64,000 bases of DNA, from contig CP142454.1 in assembly GCA_038049695.1 (NCBI GenBank), positions 17,306,501-17,370,500 of the forward strand, read 5' to 3'. Positions 48,501 to 55,883 of the stretch are shown here, piece by piece. Under the pieces are notes generated by a model, which saw nothing but the letters and a program-made list of their open reading frames with translations, had not been told where the DNA came from and did no database searches. Position numbers and translations under genes: made by a program. This DNA is from Cinnamomum chago. Its lineage: Eukaryota; Streptophyta; Magnoliopsida; Laurales; Lauraceae. The first letter of the stretch is position 1. The number at the start of each line of letters is the position of its first letter.

Positions 48501-49195
48501 TCACCCTATACATTAGATGGGAAAATTCTTTTTCTCCTGCACATGCACCTACAGGAGTGTGCATCCAAGCCGTCACCGAAGGCTCATACCCTGGAATTTC
48601 ACTGGGTCCCACGTGGCGAACGGCACCAATGTGCAGGAGAAAATCGTTCTCCATTAGACATTTTAAATTCCATATGGCATCACATCCCTATAGTATGCAT
48701 CTTTATTTGATATCCTTTTATATATATTCTAACTTTTTAGCTGTGTTATCAAGATAAGTGATTTGGATATTGACTCTGCACTGGTTTCATTCTGTTTGAT
48801 CTCAACTTAATGGTAGCTGCAATTTTTTTAATTGAATGGGAGTGTCACTTTGAATGTTACTGCAATTTTGTTAATTTGGCTTTGAATGTTTTTGGCAGGA
48901 ATTAATTTTAGCTTCTGAATAATCAAACTTCTTTTTTCTACTGACTTGACTATGTGGATGTGTGCTGAAGGCACCTTCATCAGCGGTAAACCGGCGGAGG
49001 AGGGCATGGTCAGAATCTGATGAGGATGAGCAACCGGAGATGATGCAGCGGGAGTCTAGCCCACCAGCTGGTGATAGAGAGAATTCAGCCGAGTTGCCTG
49101 AAAGCGATGGAGAAATTAGGGAGAATGATTTTAGAGATGATGAAAGTGACAAGCCAAACAGAGATGCTGGTGATGATGATGAGGTTGATGATTGA
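10309..49195 (+). CDS. CTR9: CTR9 homologue, Paf1 complex TPR subunit
   Basis: CTR9 (VIP6/ELF8 in Arabidopsis) is the TPR scaffold of the nuclear Paf1 complex, which aids RNA polymerase II elongation and histone modification; in Arabidopsis it is needed for FLC expression. Exons: 10309-10449, 13037-13103, 13315-13509, 14969-15069, 21883-21936, 22106-22222, 22352-22415, 22552-22766, 22881-22965, 30162-30262, 30374-30466, 32051-32119, 34793-34885, 35113-35379, 36650-36730, 36884-37042, 37193-37288, 39745-39846, 39935-40042, 40154-40378, 43721-43987, 44108-44179, 44661-44963, 48971-49195. They join in frame to 1099 aa, close to the Arabidopsis length (about 1090). The N-terminus MACVYIPVQNSEEEVRV is typical. 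TPR units fill residues about 130-810 (e.g. LANHFFFTGQHFLVEQL, VWLKK-free helices rich in A, L, Y). An E/R/Q-rich coiled coil follows (about 860-925), then a basic stretch KKRRKGGKRRKKDK (likely nuclear signal) and an acidic Ser/Asp tail. Introns 6, 14 and 19 have GC donors. No coding lesion was found. Confidence 0.95.
10450..13036 (+). other. CTR9 intron 1 (2.6 kb)
   Basis: The donor is GTTAGT and the acceptor GTGCAG. The intron is AT-rich with a 172-bp tandem duplication at 11084-11427. I see no gene or recognisable transposon protein in it. Confidence 0.75.
11084..11427. repeat. 172-bp tandem duplication in CTR9 intron 1
   Basis: Copies start at 11084 and 11256. Long identical blocks such as ctcagatattaacagagtag and gattggattgtcgacagatc occur in both, with only scattered substitutions, so the duplication is recent. 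Confidence 0.9.
13510..14968 (+). other. CTR9 intron 3 (1.5 kb)
   Basis: AT-rich intron without a recognisable gene or transposon protein. The open frames at 13903-14121, 14350-14565 and 14784-14993 are not conserved coding sequence. The last one merely runs into exon 4. Confidence 0.6.
16524..16787. repeat. 131-bp tandem duplication in CTR9 intron 4
   Basis: Copies start at 16524 and 16655 with the shared word ggctagatcatatt and share ctaaatctaggatgatggat and caagattttgttacaagatc. They lie about 40 bp left of the LTR retrotransposon insertion. The rest of intron 4 outside the element (15070-16523 and 21182-21882) shows no gene. Confidence 0.85.
16828..17187 (-). repeat. 3' LTR of the retrotransposon
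   Basis: A 360-bp repeat that in plus orientation starts tgatgcaggccctaggg and ends ttctgcatcg. It matches the other LTR nearly base for base once the nested insertion there is removed. Confidence 0.88.
17277..18494 (-). pseudogene. retrotransposon gag with protease remnant
   Basis: Two open blocks (18494-17970, then 17915-17277) read as a plant retrotransposon Gag. They begin MESSSNNDDDLRGTIAELS, carry the capsid-like core with WWAELKKKQ and the matrix-like KFLPVNYSRDL motif, then a zinc knuckle CFHCKQKGHRAFKC. In another frame near 17293-17440 the phrase ILLGRPWMYDKNGTH recalls the end of the retropepsin region of gypsy elements. The frame breaks near 17940-17970, most of the protease is missing, and no polymerase follows. 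Confidence 0.8.
19174..19190 (-). other. primer-binding site (initiator-Met tRNA type)
   Basis: Directly inside the 5' LTR the minus strand reads GTTGGTATCAAAGCGAA. It matches the common plant primer-binding site TGGTATCAGAGC with one mismatch. Confidence 0.75.
19191..21176 (-). repeat. 5' LTR of the retrotransposon, split by a nested insertion
   Basis: The LTR parts are 19191-19395 and 21024-21176 (358 bp together). They are separated by a 1.6-kb insertion with a duplicated cctagt. Confidence 0.88.
19396..21017. mobile_element. nested DNA-transposon-like insertion in the LTR
   Basis: This 1.6-kb block is absent from the other LTR. It is bracketed by cctagt (19390-19395 and 21018-21023). 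Its ends are imperfect inverted repeats, gcgtgtttggc on the left and gccttgtttgg at the right end read backwards. The interior has a GC-richer stretch (19850-20160) and T-rich sequence, but no transposase was recognised. The comparison of the two LTRs gives its limits precisely. Confidence 0.8.
22223..22224 (+). other. CTR9: GC splice donor, CTR9 intron 6
   Basis: Exon 6 ends CTGCAG and the intron begins GCATGT. Joining to the TTGGATCCAGAAAATGTT exon at 22352 keeps the conserved VLQLDPENVEAL reading. Using the nearby GT (22227) would add four bases and break the frame. Confidence 0.85.
24751..25405. mobile_element. TIR element C nested in element B
   Basis: A 655-bp element begins atggttttaaaactcggccg and ends tttttaaaccat, with ccgagtc/gactcgg motifs near both ends. 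It is flanked by gctacccggc (24741-24750) and gctaccaggt (25406-25415), 8 of 10 identical. Inside is a long GA repeat. A 294-codon open frame crossing it (24916-25800) is low-complexity and not a credible gene. Confidence 0.7.
24936..24982. repeat. (GA)n microsatellite
   Basis: An uninterrupted GA dinucleotide run of about 23 units inside element C. Confidence 0.95.
26841..27880 (+). mobile_element. 5'-truncated LINE with poly-A and 19-bp target duplication
   Basis: The translation shows the end of a plant L1-type ORF2. There is a GLGERILFWKDRWAGD motif at 26900-26945, then a zinc-binding domain with RCPMCLRDEESVDHL at about 27362-27406 followed by RIWRSVLKWF. The element ends in a poly-A run (27872-27882). 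Flanks aagaatttctcaggaatcc at 26822-26840 and 27881-27899 are identical. Frames are broken between domains. Confidence 0.9.
29120..29690. repeat. CT-rich repeat with ggactcgg motifs
   Basis: CT-rich, low-complexity sequence bracketed by gtctcggctgag and gggccgagtccatttaaaac. These words resemble those near the ends of element C, so it may be a relative. No clear inverted ends or target duplication were found. Open frames here are low-complexity. Confidence 0.35.
30467..32050 (+). other. CTR9 intron 11 (1.6 kb)
   Basis: No gene. It contains GT/CA-rich microsatellite-like sequence (about 30760-30820 and 31440-31580), a repeated gaaaatttattattatgat word at 31519 and 31574, and AT-rich sequence. 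Nothing resembles a transposon protein. Confidence 0.6.
32120..34792 (+). other. CTR9 intron 12 (2.7 kb)
   Basis: No recognised gene. The segment 32350-32590 has a short open run but many stops in any continuous reading, and no family match. A 29-bp unit ttacatgtcttcttattaat is tandemly repeated at about 34557-34614. The rest is AT-rich. Confidence 0.55.
35380..35381 (+). other. CTR9: GC splice donor, CTR9 intron 14
   Basis: Exon 14 ends TTTAAG and the intron begins GCAAGT, the strong consensus for GC-AG introns. The join to 36650 gives the conserved LILFKYPDYLDAYLRLA. Confidence 0.9.
35575..36310 (-). mobile_element. LINE 3' end relic in CTR9 intron 14
   Basis: Read on the minus strand, the C-terminal region of a plant LINE ORF2 is recognisable: SKDLAQDRSEWRNRVHVAAL then WLGQGLDDY, ending in a simple (ATG/ATC)n-type terminus at 35578-35605. 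It is the same family as the relics at 23105-26490, 41598-41712 and 46945-47640. Confidence 0.75.
37289..39744 (+). other. CTR9 intron 17 (2.5 kb) with LTR-element and MITE relics
   Basis: Near 37589-37612 the minus strand reads TGGTATCAGAGCTTTC, an exact plant initiator-Met primer-binding site, next to a possible LTR edge at tgttaagtaccc. The matching second LTR and coding region were not found. A foldback MITE lies at 37959-38230. At 38745-38790 the minus strand contains CAGTGGCAGAGCCAGGATTT, a typical end of a CAGTGGC-type hAT element. No gene is present. Confidence 0.55.
37959..38230. mobile_element. foldback MITE with internal hairpin
   Basis: The left end is ggggtgtggaactctatcat. The right end, read backwards, is ggggtgtggaacttcatagt. 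Near the middle (about 38070-38117) taagattgagcatatg pairs with catatatgctcaatctta across a loop of roughly 11 bases. The length is 272 bp with no coding capacity. Confidence 0.75.
40043..40044 (+). other. CTR9: GC splice donor, CTR9 intron 19
   Basis: Exon 19 ends GTGAAAATG and the intron begins GCAAGT. The join to 40154 gives the conserved LAVKMYQNCLKRF. The intron is 111 bp. Confidence 0.9.
40632..41096. mobile_element. hAT-type MITE with 8-bp target duplication
   Basis: A 465-bp element in CTR9 intron 20. The ends are taggtggcaccaagtggca and, read backwards, taggagtggcaatatctga. The flanks aattacat (40624-40631) and aataacat (41097-41104) match at 7 of 8. The interior is rich in gggtcaa/ttgacc words and has no open frame of interest. 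Confidence 0.8.
41598..41712 (-). mobile_element. LINE 3' terminal fragment
   Basis: Minus strand carries the typical LINE tail with GATTTGGCCCAAGATGAACT and a WLGQGFDDDDDD-like terminus ending in ATG/GAT repeats. Only about 115 bp remain. Confidence 0.65.
42822..43468 (-). mobile_element. truncated LINE copy, minus strand, with 12-bp target duplication
   Basis: A poly-T run at 42822-42837 marks the 3' tail of a minus-strand retroposed copy. The flanks gggttctagatg at 42810-42821 and 43469-43480 are identical. A second LINE copy lies inside it. Only 3' sequence remains and no domain could be read. Confidence 0.75.
42873..43222 (+). mobile_element. second LINE copy nested in the first
   Basis: This plus-strand insert ends with gtatatctcttgtactgttt and a poly-A run (43213-43223). 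The flanks ctttacagta at 42863-42872 and 43228-43237 agree, and the match extends a few bases with one mismatch. Its 3' end matches, in reverse, the 3' end of the host copy and resembles that of the element ending at 27880, so related LINEs inserted in opposite orientations. Confidence 0.75.
46945..47640 (-). mobile_element. LINE C-terminal relic
   Basis: Minus-strand frame 47333-47136 reads DEMRMLRWMCGKTREDRVRN then EHIREHLGVASI, the conserved C-terminal part of a common plant LINE ORF2. The 3' tail, with ACCCGAGATATACTGGAATG and a gat/atc-rich end, lies at 46945-47050. Confidence 0.8.
47760..48060 (-). mobile_element. LINE reverse-transcriptase catalytic fragment
   Basis: Minus strand shows HHFADDIIFSDVKEQPKNIL, with the catalytic FADD encoded at 47988-47999, then FFEAELGLGMNLHN and a degraded VLLHRR/FPSEQILGILL segment. 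This is the L1-type palm and thumb region. It seems a different family from the adjoining C-terminal relic. Confidence 0.75.
48519..48655. mobile_element. short MITE
   Basis: About 137 bp with inverted ends: tgggaaaattctttttctcc on the left, and at the right end read backwards tggagaacgattttctcctg. Both continue into gcacat. The word ttaga flanks both sides. No coding capacity. Confidence 0.55.
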
Positions 49196-49600
49196 ACAGC
49201 ATACTCTTGTTCTGTGCGAAAGAGAGACCTAATTTGCATTCTCATTTTAATCTGTTGTTCTTATCCTCAAAACTAGAACTATGGTTCGCATTTTAAACTG
49301 TTATTCTTATCCTCAAGACTAGAACTATTGTTCACAAATTTTTTCTTACCCTCAAAACCTGTCAACAAATTCTTGTATTTTTAAGAATGAAAGTGACAAG
49401 CCAAACAGAGATGCTGGTGATGGTGATGATGAGGTTGATGATTGAACAGCATGCATGTGCTGTTTAAGAGAGACCCAATTCACATTAGCATTTTATAGTG
49501 TTTTTCTTATCCTCAAAACGAACCAAATGTTGTTCTTACCCTCGAAACCTGTCAAAGAAATCTTCTATTTTGTAGTTTGTGTACATGAGCTAAAAACTGG
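49140..49600 (+). repeat. CTR9: tandem duplication of the CTR9 terminal exon end and 3' UTR
   Basis: The stretch from the last 18 codons of CTR9 through its 3' UTR (49140-49386) is repeated from 49387. The second copy keeps the SDKPNRDAGD coding word, an extra gtg/atg unit, and its own TGA at about 49443-49445. Both copies share downstream gttcttaccctc and aaacctgtcaa words. Only the first copy is in the predicted coding exon. Within copy 1 a unit of about 49 bp is itself repeated (49245-49340). Confidence 0.88.
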
Positions 49601-51389
49601 CAGTTTGATGACCATTGAAGGTCGTGCCCATTGACTATTAACTGGCGGGAGTTTATTTTGTTGACTATCTTTCAATGAAATTCAAACTGAGGTATGGGTA
49701 ATTTTTAAGTTAGATTGTTTCTGCTTTTGCCCCTTACTATGTTCCATCTTTAGACATAAAATCTCTTTTTTACCCCTTACCTGTTTCTTGATGGGGACCC
49801 TGTGGATTTTGGAAATTCTAGAGCGGAAAATGAGCTTTTGACATTTCCTTTTCTTTTTATTTACCCCTAAAAGAAGTTCTGCAGTTAGTTTGTGTGTGAG
49901 CAATTCAACAGTAATTGATTCGTTGAAGACATTGTTTTGTTTTCCACTTACCTGGTTTACCTTTGTTGTGGGTCGTACGTTGGATCAAATGCTACTAGGA
50001 TACTCTCTTTAAGGAGTGGAAAAAAAACCCTACGCATTTGTCAAGCAAATGGGTTTCAAACTTAAATCAGACCATGTCATTGAAGCATAGTGGGACTAAA
50101 ATGACAAGGACCAAAAAGGGCGTGTAAAAAGACTTGATTCATCAATGCTATCATTTAACCCAAAGAATGAATTGAAAAGAGAGAAATTTGTTTAAACAGA
50201 TTCCCTAAACCCTATGATGGAATGGGACTTCATTCCAGAAATTCTCGTGACACATCCATTCAGCTAAAATGTCATTGAACAAGAGGTACATCCAAATGCA
50301 ACCGTCCCCATTATTATATAACTAGTCAACTGTAGAAAGGACAACCAGGTTGCATAACAACCAAATAAACAGAGTTGCTTTAAGGGGATGTTCAACATTT
50401 TCTTATCATTTACCTGTAAAAGTAATCATAAGTCTGCCATTATATTGATTATTAGAGTAGAAAATCTTTACTTGAAAATTTTGTTTTGGTTTTGGCAATA
50501 CAGAAGAAGATGAACATGACACGAAGGAAGTGGATTTCATTCAATAATTTGGCGAAATTCAGCAGTGTAAATGTTTGTGGCTTGCTGGGATTGGTGATCA
50601 GGTGGACCCCGCTAAGACCCGGCTTTATTATTATATCCCAAAACACATGATAAAAATTAAAGTCAAATCTCAAGTTATAGATTTGACCAATAATAAAACT
50701 GATGATTTAACTCTAATTGAAGTAAATATCACCTTTAAGATCTAATAAATGGTGGGCCAGTGAGTTTGAGTGGTTTGATGTTAGATGTGGCCATGTGGGC
50801 CACATTAATAAGCTCAAGTAGCTCTCTTGAAAAATGCCTTGAGCTAATCTGAAATCATTCCTGAGTTCCTTTCTTAAGCATCCTGTAACAGAAATAGGAA
50901 AAAAATAAAAATATATTACTATATTCAGACACGTAACAGCAGATGAGAGGAGAGTGCAACCAAAAGCTTCCTTCATCTTCTTCTTCTTTCCTTGGATCCT
51001 TTTCCTTCCTTTTCTCCATTGCATCTCTAACAATCTCTCTCATTCTCACATTTTCAATCATTCCTTTACAATTGAGAGAGAGAGAGAGAAAAAAAAATCC
51101 ATTCTCATCTGGGTTCTTTCAAAGAAGCCTGGATTCGCAATTTCCGTATCTGGGTCGCTGGGTGTTTGTGCTTTTGTCAATGTGAACGAGAAGGAAGGAG
51201 AGATGAATCAGTTCTCGTTGATTTTGTTCTGTTTTGATGATGATAATGCTTCTCCTTCCAATTACGGTTGAGTCTTTTCTTCCTGGTTCTGGGTGCTTTC
51301 GGGGTCATTTTATCTTTTGATTGTTTTACTTTGCATGATCGTGGGGTCTTGTTTCTGGGGGGCATTTGGTCCGTGGGTGTTCTGCAACA
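49601..51389. other. intergenic region and SYT promoter / 5' UTR
   Basis: No gene. From about 50930 the sequence turns CT-rich, followed by a GA run (51074-51090), as in plant 5' UTRs. Several ATGs (50943, 50954, 51202, 51268) open short frames before the SYT start. They would be upstream ORFs only if transcription begins near 50930, which the sequence cannot show. The region 49700-50900 is AT-rich and featureless to me. Confidence 0.5.
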
Positions 51390-54300
51390 ATGTCGTTCTT
51401 TATCGGCCTTGTTCTTGGAATTGCATTTGGTGTCGGGCTCGTGGTTGCTTTTGTTCACGTGGAGAATTCGCGATCCAGTCGACGTTGCGACCTGGTAAGA
51501 AACATGGGATCCATTAGCTTGATTTAATAATTTGGTGCTTGTTATAGATAGTAATGGCGTATTTGGATATATTCAATCACATTCAGTTTTAAATATGTTG
51601 GTAACATGGATGGTTATTAATTCCTCTTTACTGTTTGTAATGACATTAGATTAGAGATGACAGTATGTGAAATGTCTTTATTTTTCCAATTTCTCATGCA
51701 AAGTCATTCATTCTCTCTCATTCATTCACGCCAATAATGAGTGTGGGTGGAAAAGGTAGAAGATAGTGCTTTCTGATTCTGCACTACCTTAAACACATTG
51801 TGGAACTATCCATTTGGTAAAGAGTTTGAAACCTCTTCTGAGTTGGGTTGCGCCTGTAACAAATTTTAGTGTTCTATTATGCTGTGTTATTTGAATTTTT
51901 ATTAGGATTAGTTCATTAATGGTGATCGGTTTGTGTTTTATGGATCTATTGGAGTATGTTATGAAAATCCATGAAATTTTGCTCCACAACCTTATTAGAC
52001 ATAACGTCATCAGCCCCACCCCAATTACCTGACAATTGTTTCAAGCAGTTTTTTAGTTTTGTTACTGATTCCTGTAACTCTTCCAAGTAAGTTGGTTCAT
52101 ATCTGTCATATGTTTAAATTTGTTTGATCTCTGCAGAGGTTTGTGGCTGCTTTGAATCGATAAAATACTATTGTTTTCTTTGTCCCAACGTAGCCGGCAT
52201 AAATTCTAGGTTGACTGTGGTCTCCGTGGACTTTTCTTCCTTTTTTGTGGAACTGTCACGGGAACTTTATTAATTTCACATTTCACAATTTTCAAGCTCC
52301 ATGTGGCCTCATGTGTGCCACATCCAAGTTGTTAGAAAAGGCCAGGAATTCAAATCTCTTTGCATCAGGTGGGTTCATACATACAAAATGTTTAGGTGGA
52401 TCCCACATGACTTGTCTCATTTGGTTTCCTAGGATTTCAAGTGGGTTTTCTTATACTGCAAGATTTTTATTGGAACTGTTACATTTAGGTGGAGAATAAT
52501 GTAGCTACAAAATTTTTGGAAGTTTTATTTTTTGCAACTAGATCAATCAATATAAATATATTAAAGCAAAGAAAAATGGATAAGCAACAGCTATAAATGG
52601 CATTTATCAGATTGCCAAAAACAAAAGGTGGAAACACAAATTAAGGAGGGCCAAAGATACATGAAAGCATTGGCTTCATTAGACTTGGTCAAAGTGTCAG
52701 CTACAACATTAGCTTCTCTCTATGTGTGACAGAAAGATACGTCAGCGATATCACTTAGGGCCTGAATCTCATTGACTGTAGAATGCAACCTCCACAACTT
52801 GAATCACAACAAGAAAGCCAAGCCACCATGTTCATTGAGTCATTTTAAACTATAAGCTTTGTTGGAAAAGAATCACAGAAAACCAAAAGCTTCTCGAATA
52901 ATCCATAACTCAGTTCTTTAATACCTATCATACCAGAAAAGACCAGAAGACATTCCCCTTTATCTTGAAATAGAACTTCTCCAATACCGTCTGGCTTCAA
53001 CTTGCCTCTAGCCACCTGAACCATGTAGAACTTGAACCATACAGGGGAAGGCAACCAGCCAACCACCTTTCTAACATTACAGAAAATTCCACTCATACAA
53101 GCATACCAGTTTGGAGGAAAAAAAATGCAACTTAAACCCACAATATTCTTCTTTATGAGAACTCATCCAACAATTCTTGCTGAACTTCATGAAGCACGCC
53201 CTTAGCATTGAAAATTCTAGCACTGCTTTCCTAAATGGACCACAACCTCATGGGTTCAAGTCATGTTACCAATAAAAAAAAAAAAGTGTGAACTAGCAAT
53301 GCATCAAAGATATTAATGCCTTCTTGATTGATTCTGAGAAATACCATCTAACCCCAAACTTGGATTAGTTAGTATTTCAAACCTTTAGGAGAATGAATAA
53401 TGGAGGAGCAAGTGGTCCATAGTCTCAATTTCCACTCCACATAGGAACGCACATCCAAAATGTCAGACGAAGATACATCCCTTGTGTAACGATTATCCAT
53501 AGTAGATCCCCCAGAAACTGCATTAGAATTCATGGATCCACTCACTGGTTCAATTTGTGTTTCAATTTCATTGATTGGATTTGGGCTTCAGGAGCTATCC
53601 TCTTACTTGGTACCATCCAACGAAATGCTTCCACCTCGTGGGGGACTATCCCTTGCCAAGCCATAGAGTAAGTGGGAGAGATGGAAGAGGGAGAAACCAA
53701 CATCTTTTTGAAAAGACTGGGCAGAAAACCTTCCCATGGCTGATACAGCTTGGTATTGGCAAGTTGACTCGAACTTGACCTGATACTGAGTTTTGAAGCT
53801 TTATTTTAAAGGAAATGAGCATCCAAACTCTGTGAGAAATGCTGCATGAGTTTTTTTTACTGGTAGTCTTTCCTTATAGTGAGGTGTCACAAATGTCGAA
53901 GTCGGCATTGATTGGATAAGGTAATTTCTAGGTATATCTGCACTTGGACAGGCTTTAGAATTAAGAGAAATACCATTTGTTGTTTCAGGCTTCAACTATT
54001 GCAGCTTTCGCAAGGATGACAGTGGAAGATTCAAGGAAGCTTCTTCCAGCTCAGTTTTACCCTTCTTGGGTTGTTTTTTCACAGCACCAGAAGTTGAGTC
54101 ATTCTCTCTTTGCAATTGTGTCATTTGCATCCTTTTTATTTTATTGCCATAGATACTGATTTTGACTTCTTTTCAATTGCAGTTAAATTGGCTTAACCTT
54201 GAGCTTACGAAGATCTGGCCATATGTCAATGAGGTGCGCTTCTGCTCATTTTCCGATGTTAAAATTTATTGTTTGATTATTTGCACGGACGTTCAATCAA

Positions 54301-55839
54301 ATGGGCCCTCTTGCCAGATTGTGAGGGATTTTTGAATGATTTTCCTTCAATCTTAAAGCTGCTACTGACTCTTTGCCTGTGAGTGTGAGCGGGGAGGGGG
54401 GGGGGGGGGGGGGGGGGGGGGTGGGTTCTTTTATCCTGTTTGGTTGGGTGTTGGACGAAACCTGGACACACATCATGTGTGGTCCTGGTTTCTGGTCCCT
54501 TGATCTGACGGGAAAACAGACGCATGCCTTCCTGTTTTGCTTCACAAAGGATCAGCCTTTAGTTTACTCTTTATTAGGGGTGCTCATAGACTGGGGCAGC
54601 CTGAGCCCGACCCGGTGCCAGCCCACTTGGGGCTGGGCTTGGACCTATGATATGGGTCCGTTTAATATACAGGTTGGGCTTGGATTCAGTGTTAGAGAGC
54701 CCGACCCGGGCAGAATGAGAGATAGCAAAAACACTTTTTTTTTTTTTTTTTTCCTTTTTTGCTGAAAGAGGGAGTCAGACACATGCACTTTGAAAGACAT
54801 ATATGCTTCCCAACCAGCTAACCTATAGCTTGGGGCAGTGAAAGGAGGCCATTTTTATTCCTAAAAATATTATCCACCCAGGCTCAGGCTTAGAGTTTTT
54901 CAGGCGGGCTGGCTTGGGCCATGCACTAATGGCTAGGGCCGGGCTTGGGCCTAGGATTTAAAAGGTTGGGCCAGACCATGATATTGCTCAGCCCAGCCCT
55001 TTTATGATTTTATTATTATCATTATCTTTTCTGGAATAAGATTAAACATGTGACATGTCATGATCTCAAAGTGCTTGTTTTTGGTATATGATCACCAGGC
55101 AGCATCTGAACTCATTAAAAGTTCTGTTGAGCCAATTCTCGAACAATATAGACCAATGATCCTAGCTTCTCTAAAATTTTCAAAGCTAACTCTTGGTACT
55201 GTTGCTCCACAATTTACAGGTTAGTTGCATTAACTTGTAGAACTACACTGAGCAAGGTCTTATCTAGCTGAAACTTGTGTAAAAGTAGTTTTTTCACCTT
55301 CTGTGCTTCCCTTGTTAGTAGAATTGGGTGCAGTTGCTGTGTATATGAGGTTTTGACCTTTTGAAATTACTAAGAAGATTTGTAGATCCCCTTCAAAGTT
55401 TTATATGCTTAAGCTTTTAAACATTGTCCCTCAATTTGTACGCTGGCCACGAAGTGGCATGAGTTTATTTATTATTTCTTTTCTGAATGATGTCATGAGT
55501 TTATTCCTTCTATACATCTCTTCATTATATCAAGTGTGACTTGTGATGATTTTTTTTTTATGAAGAACTTGTGTTTGGCATACATATATTGTAGAATATG
55601 TTTAATGAAATATTGTACACGGTATTTCAGGTTCACCATAATGCGTATTGGAACAAGAAAAAGAACCATCAGCTTATATAAAACAAGGAGATGTAAAATG
55701 GCTGCATTACGTAAGCCTATTAAATAGAAGACAAGCAACTTAGGGGTAAATATGAAACATTAATAATGAGTACAAATATGGATTACATGTTAAAATAAAA
55801 GAAAATAGAGAGATAGATGAACACTTATATGCCTAGCTT

Positions 55840-55883
<44 letters not shown>

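Larger units (their letters stand above)
44964..48970 (+). other. CTR9 intron 23 (4.0 kb)
   Basis: Apart from LINE and MITE relics (entered separately), the parts 44964-46940 and 48060-48510 show no gene. There is a (CT)n(AT)n microsatellite at 45549-45579. Donor GTAATG, acceptor CTGAAG before APSSAVNRRRR. Confidence 0.6.

Noticed and set aside
50943..51498. Regulatory upstream ORFs of SYT
   Set aside because: Several ATGs precede the start codon, but the transcription start is unknown and no frame shows conserved peptide features.
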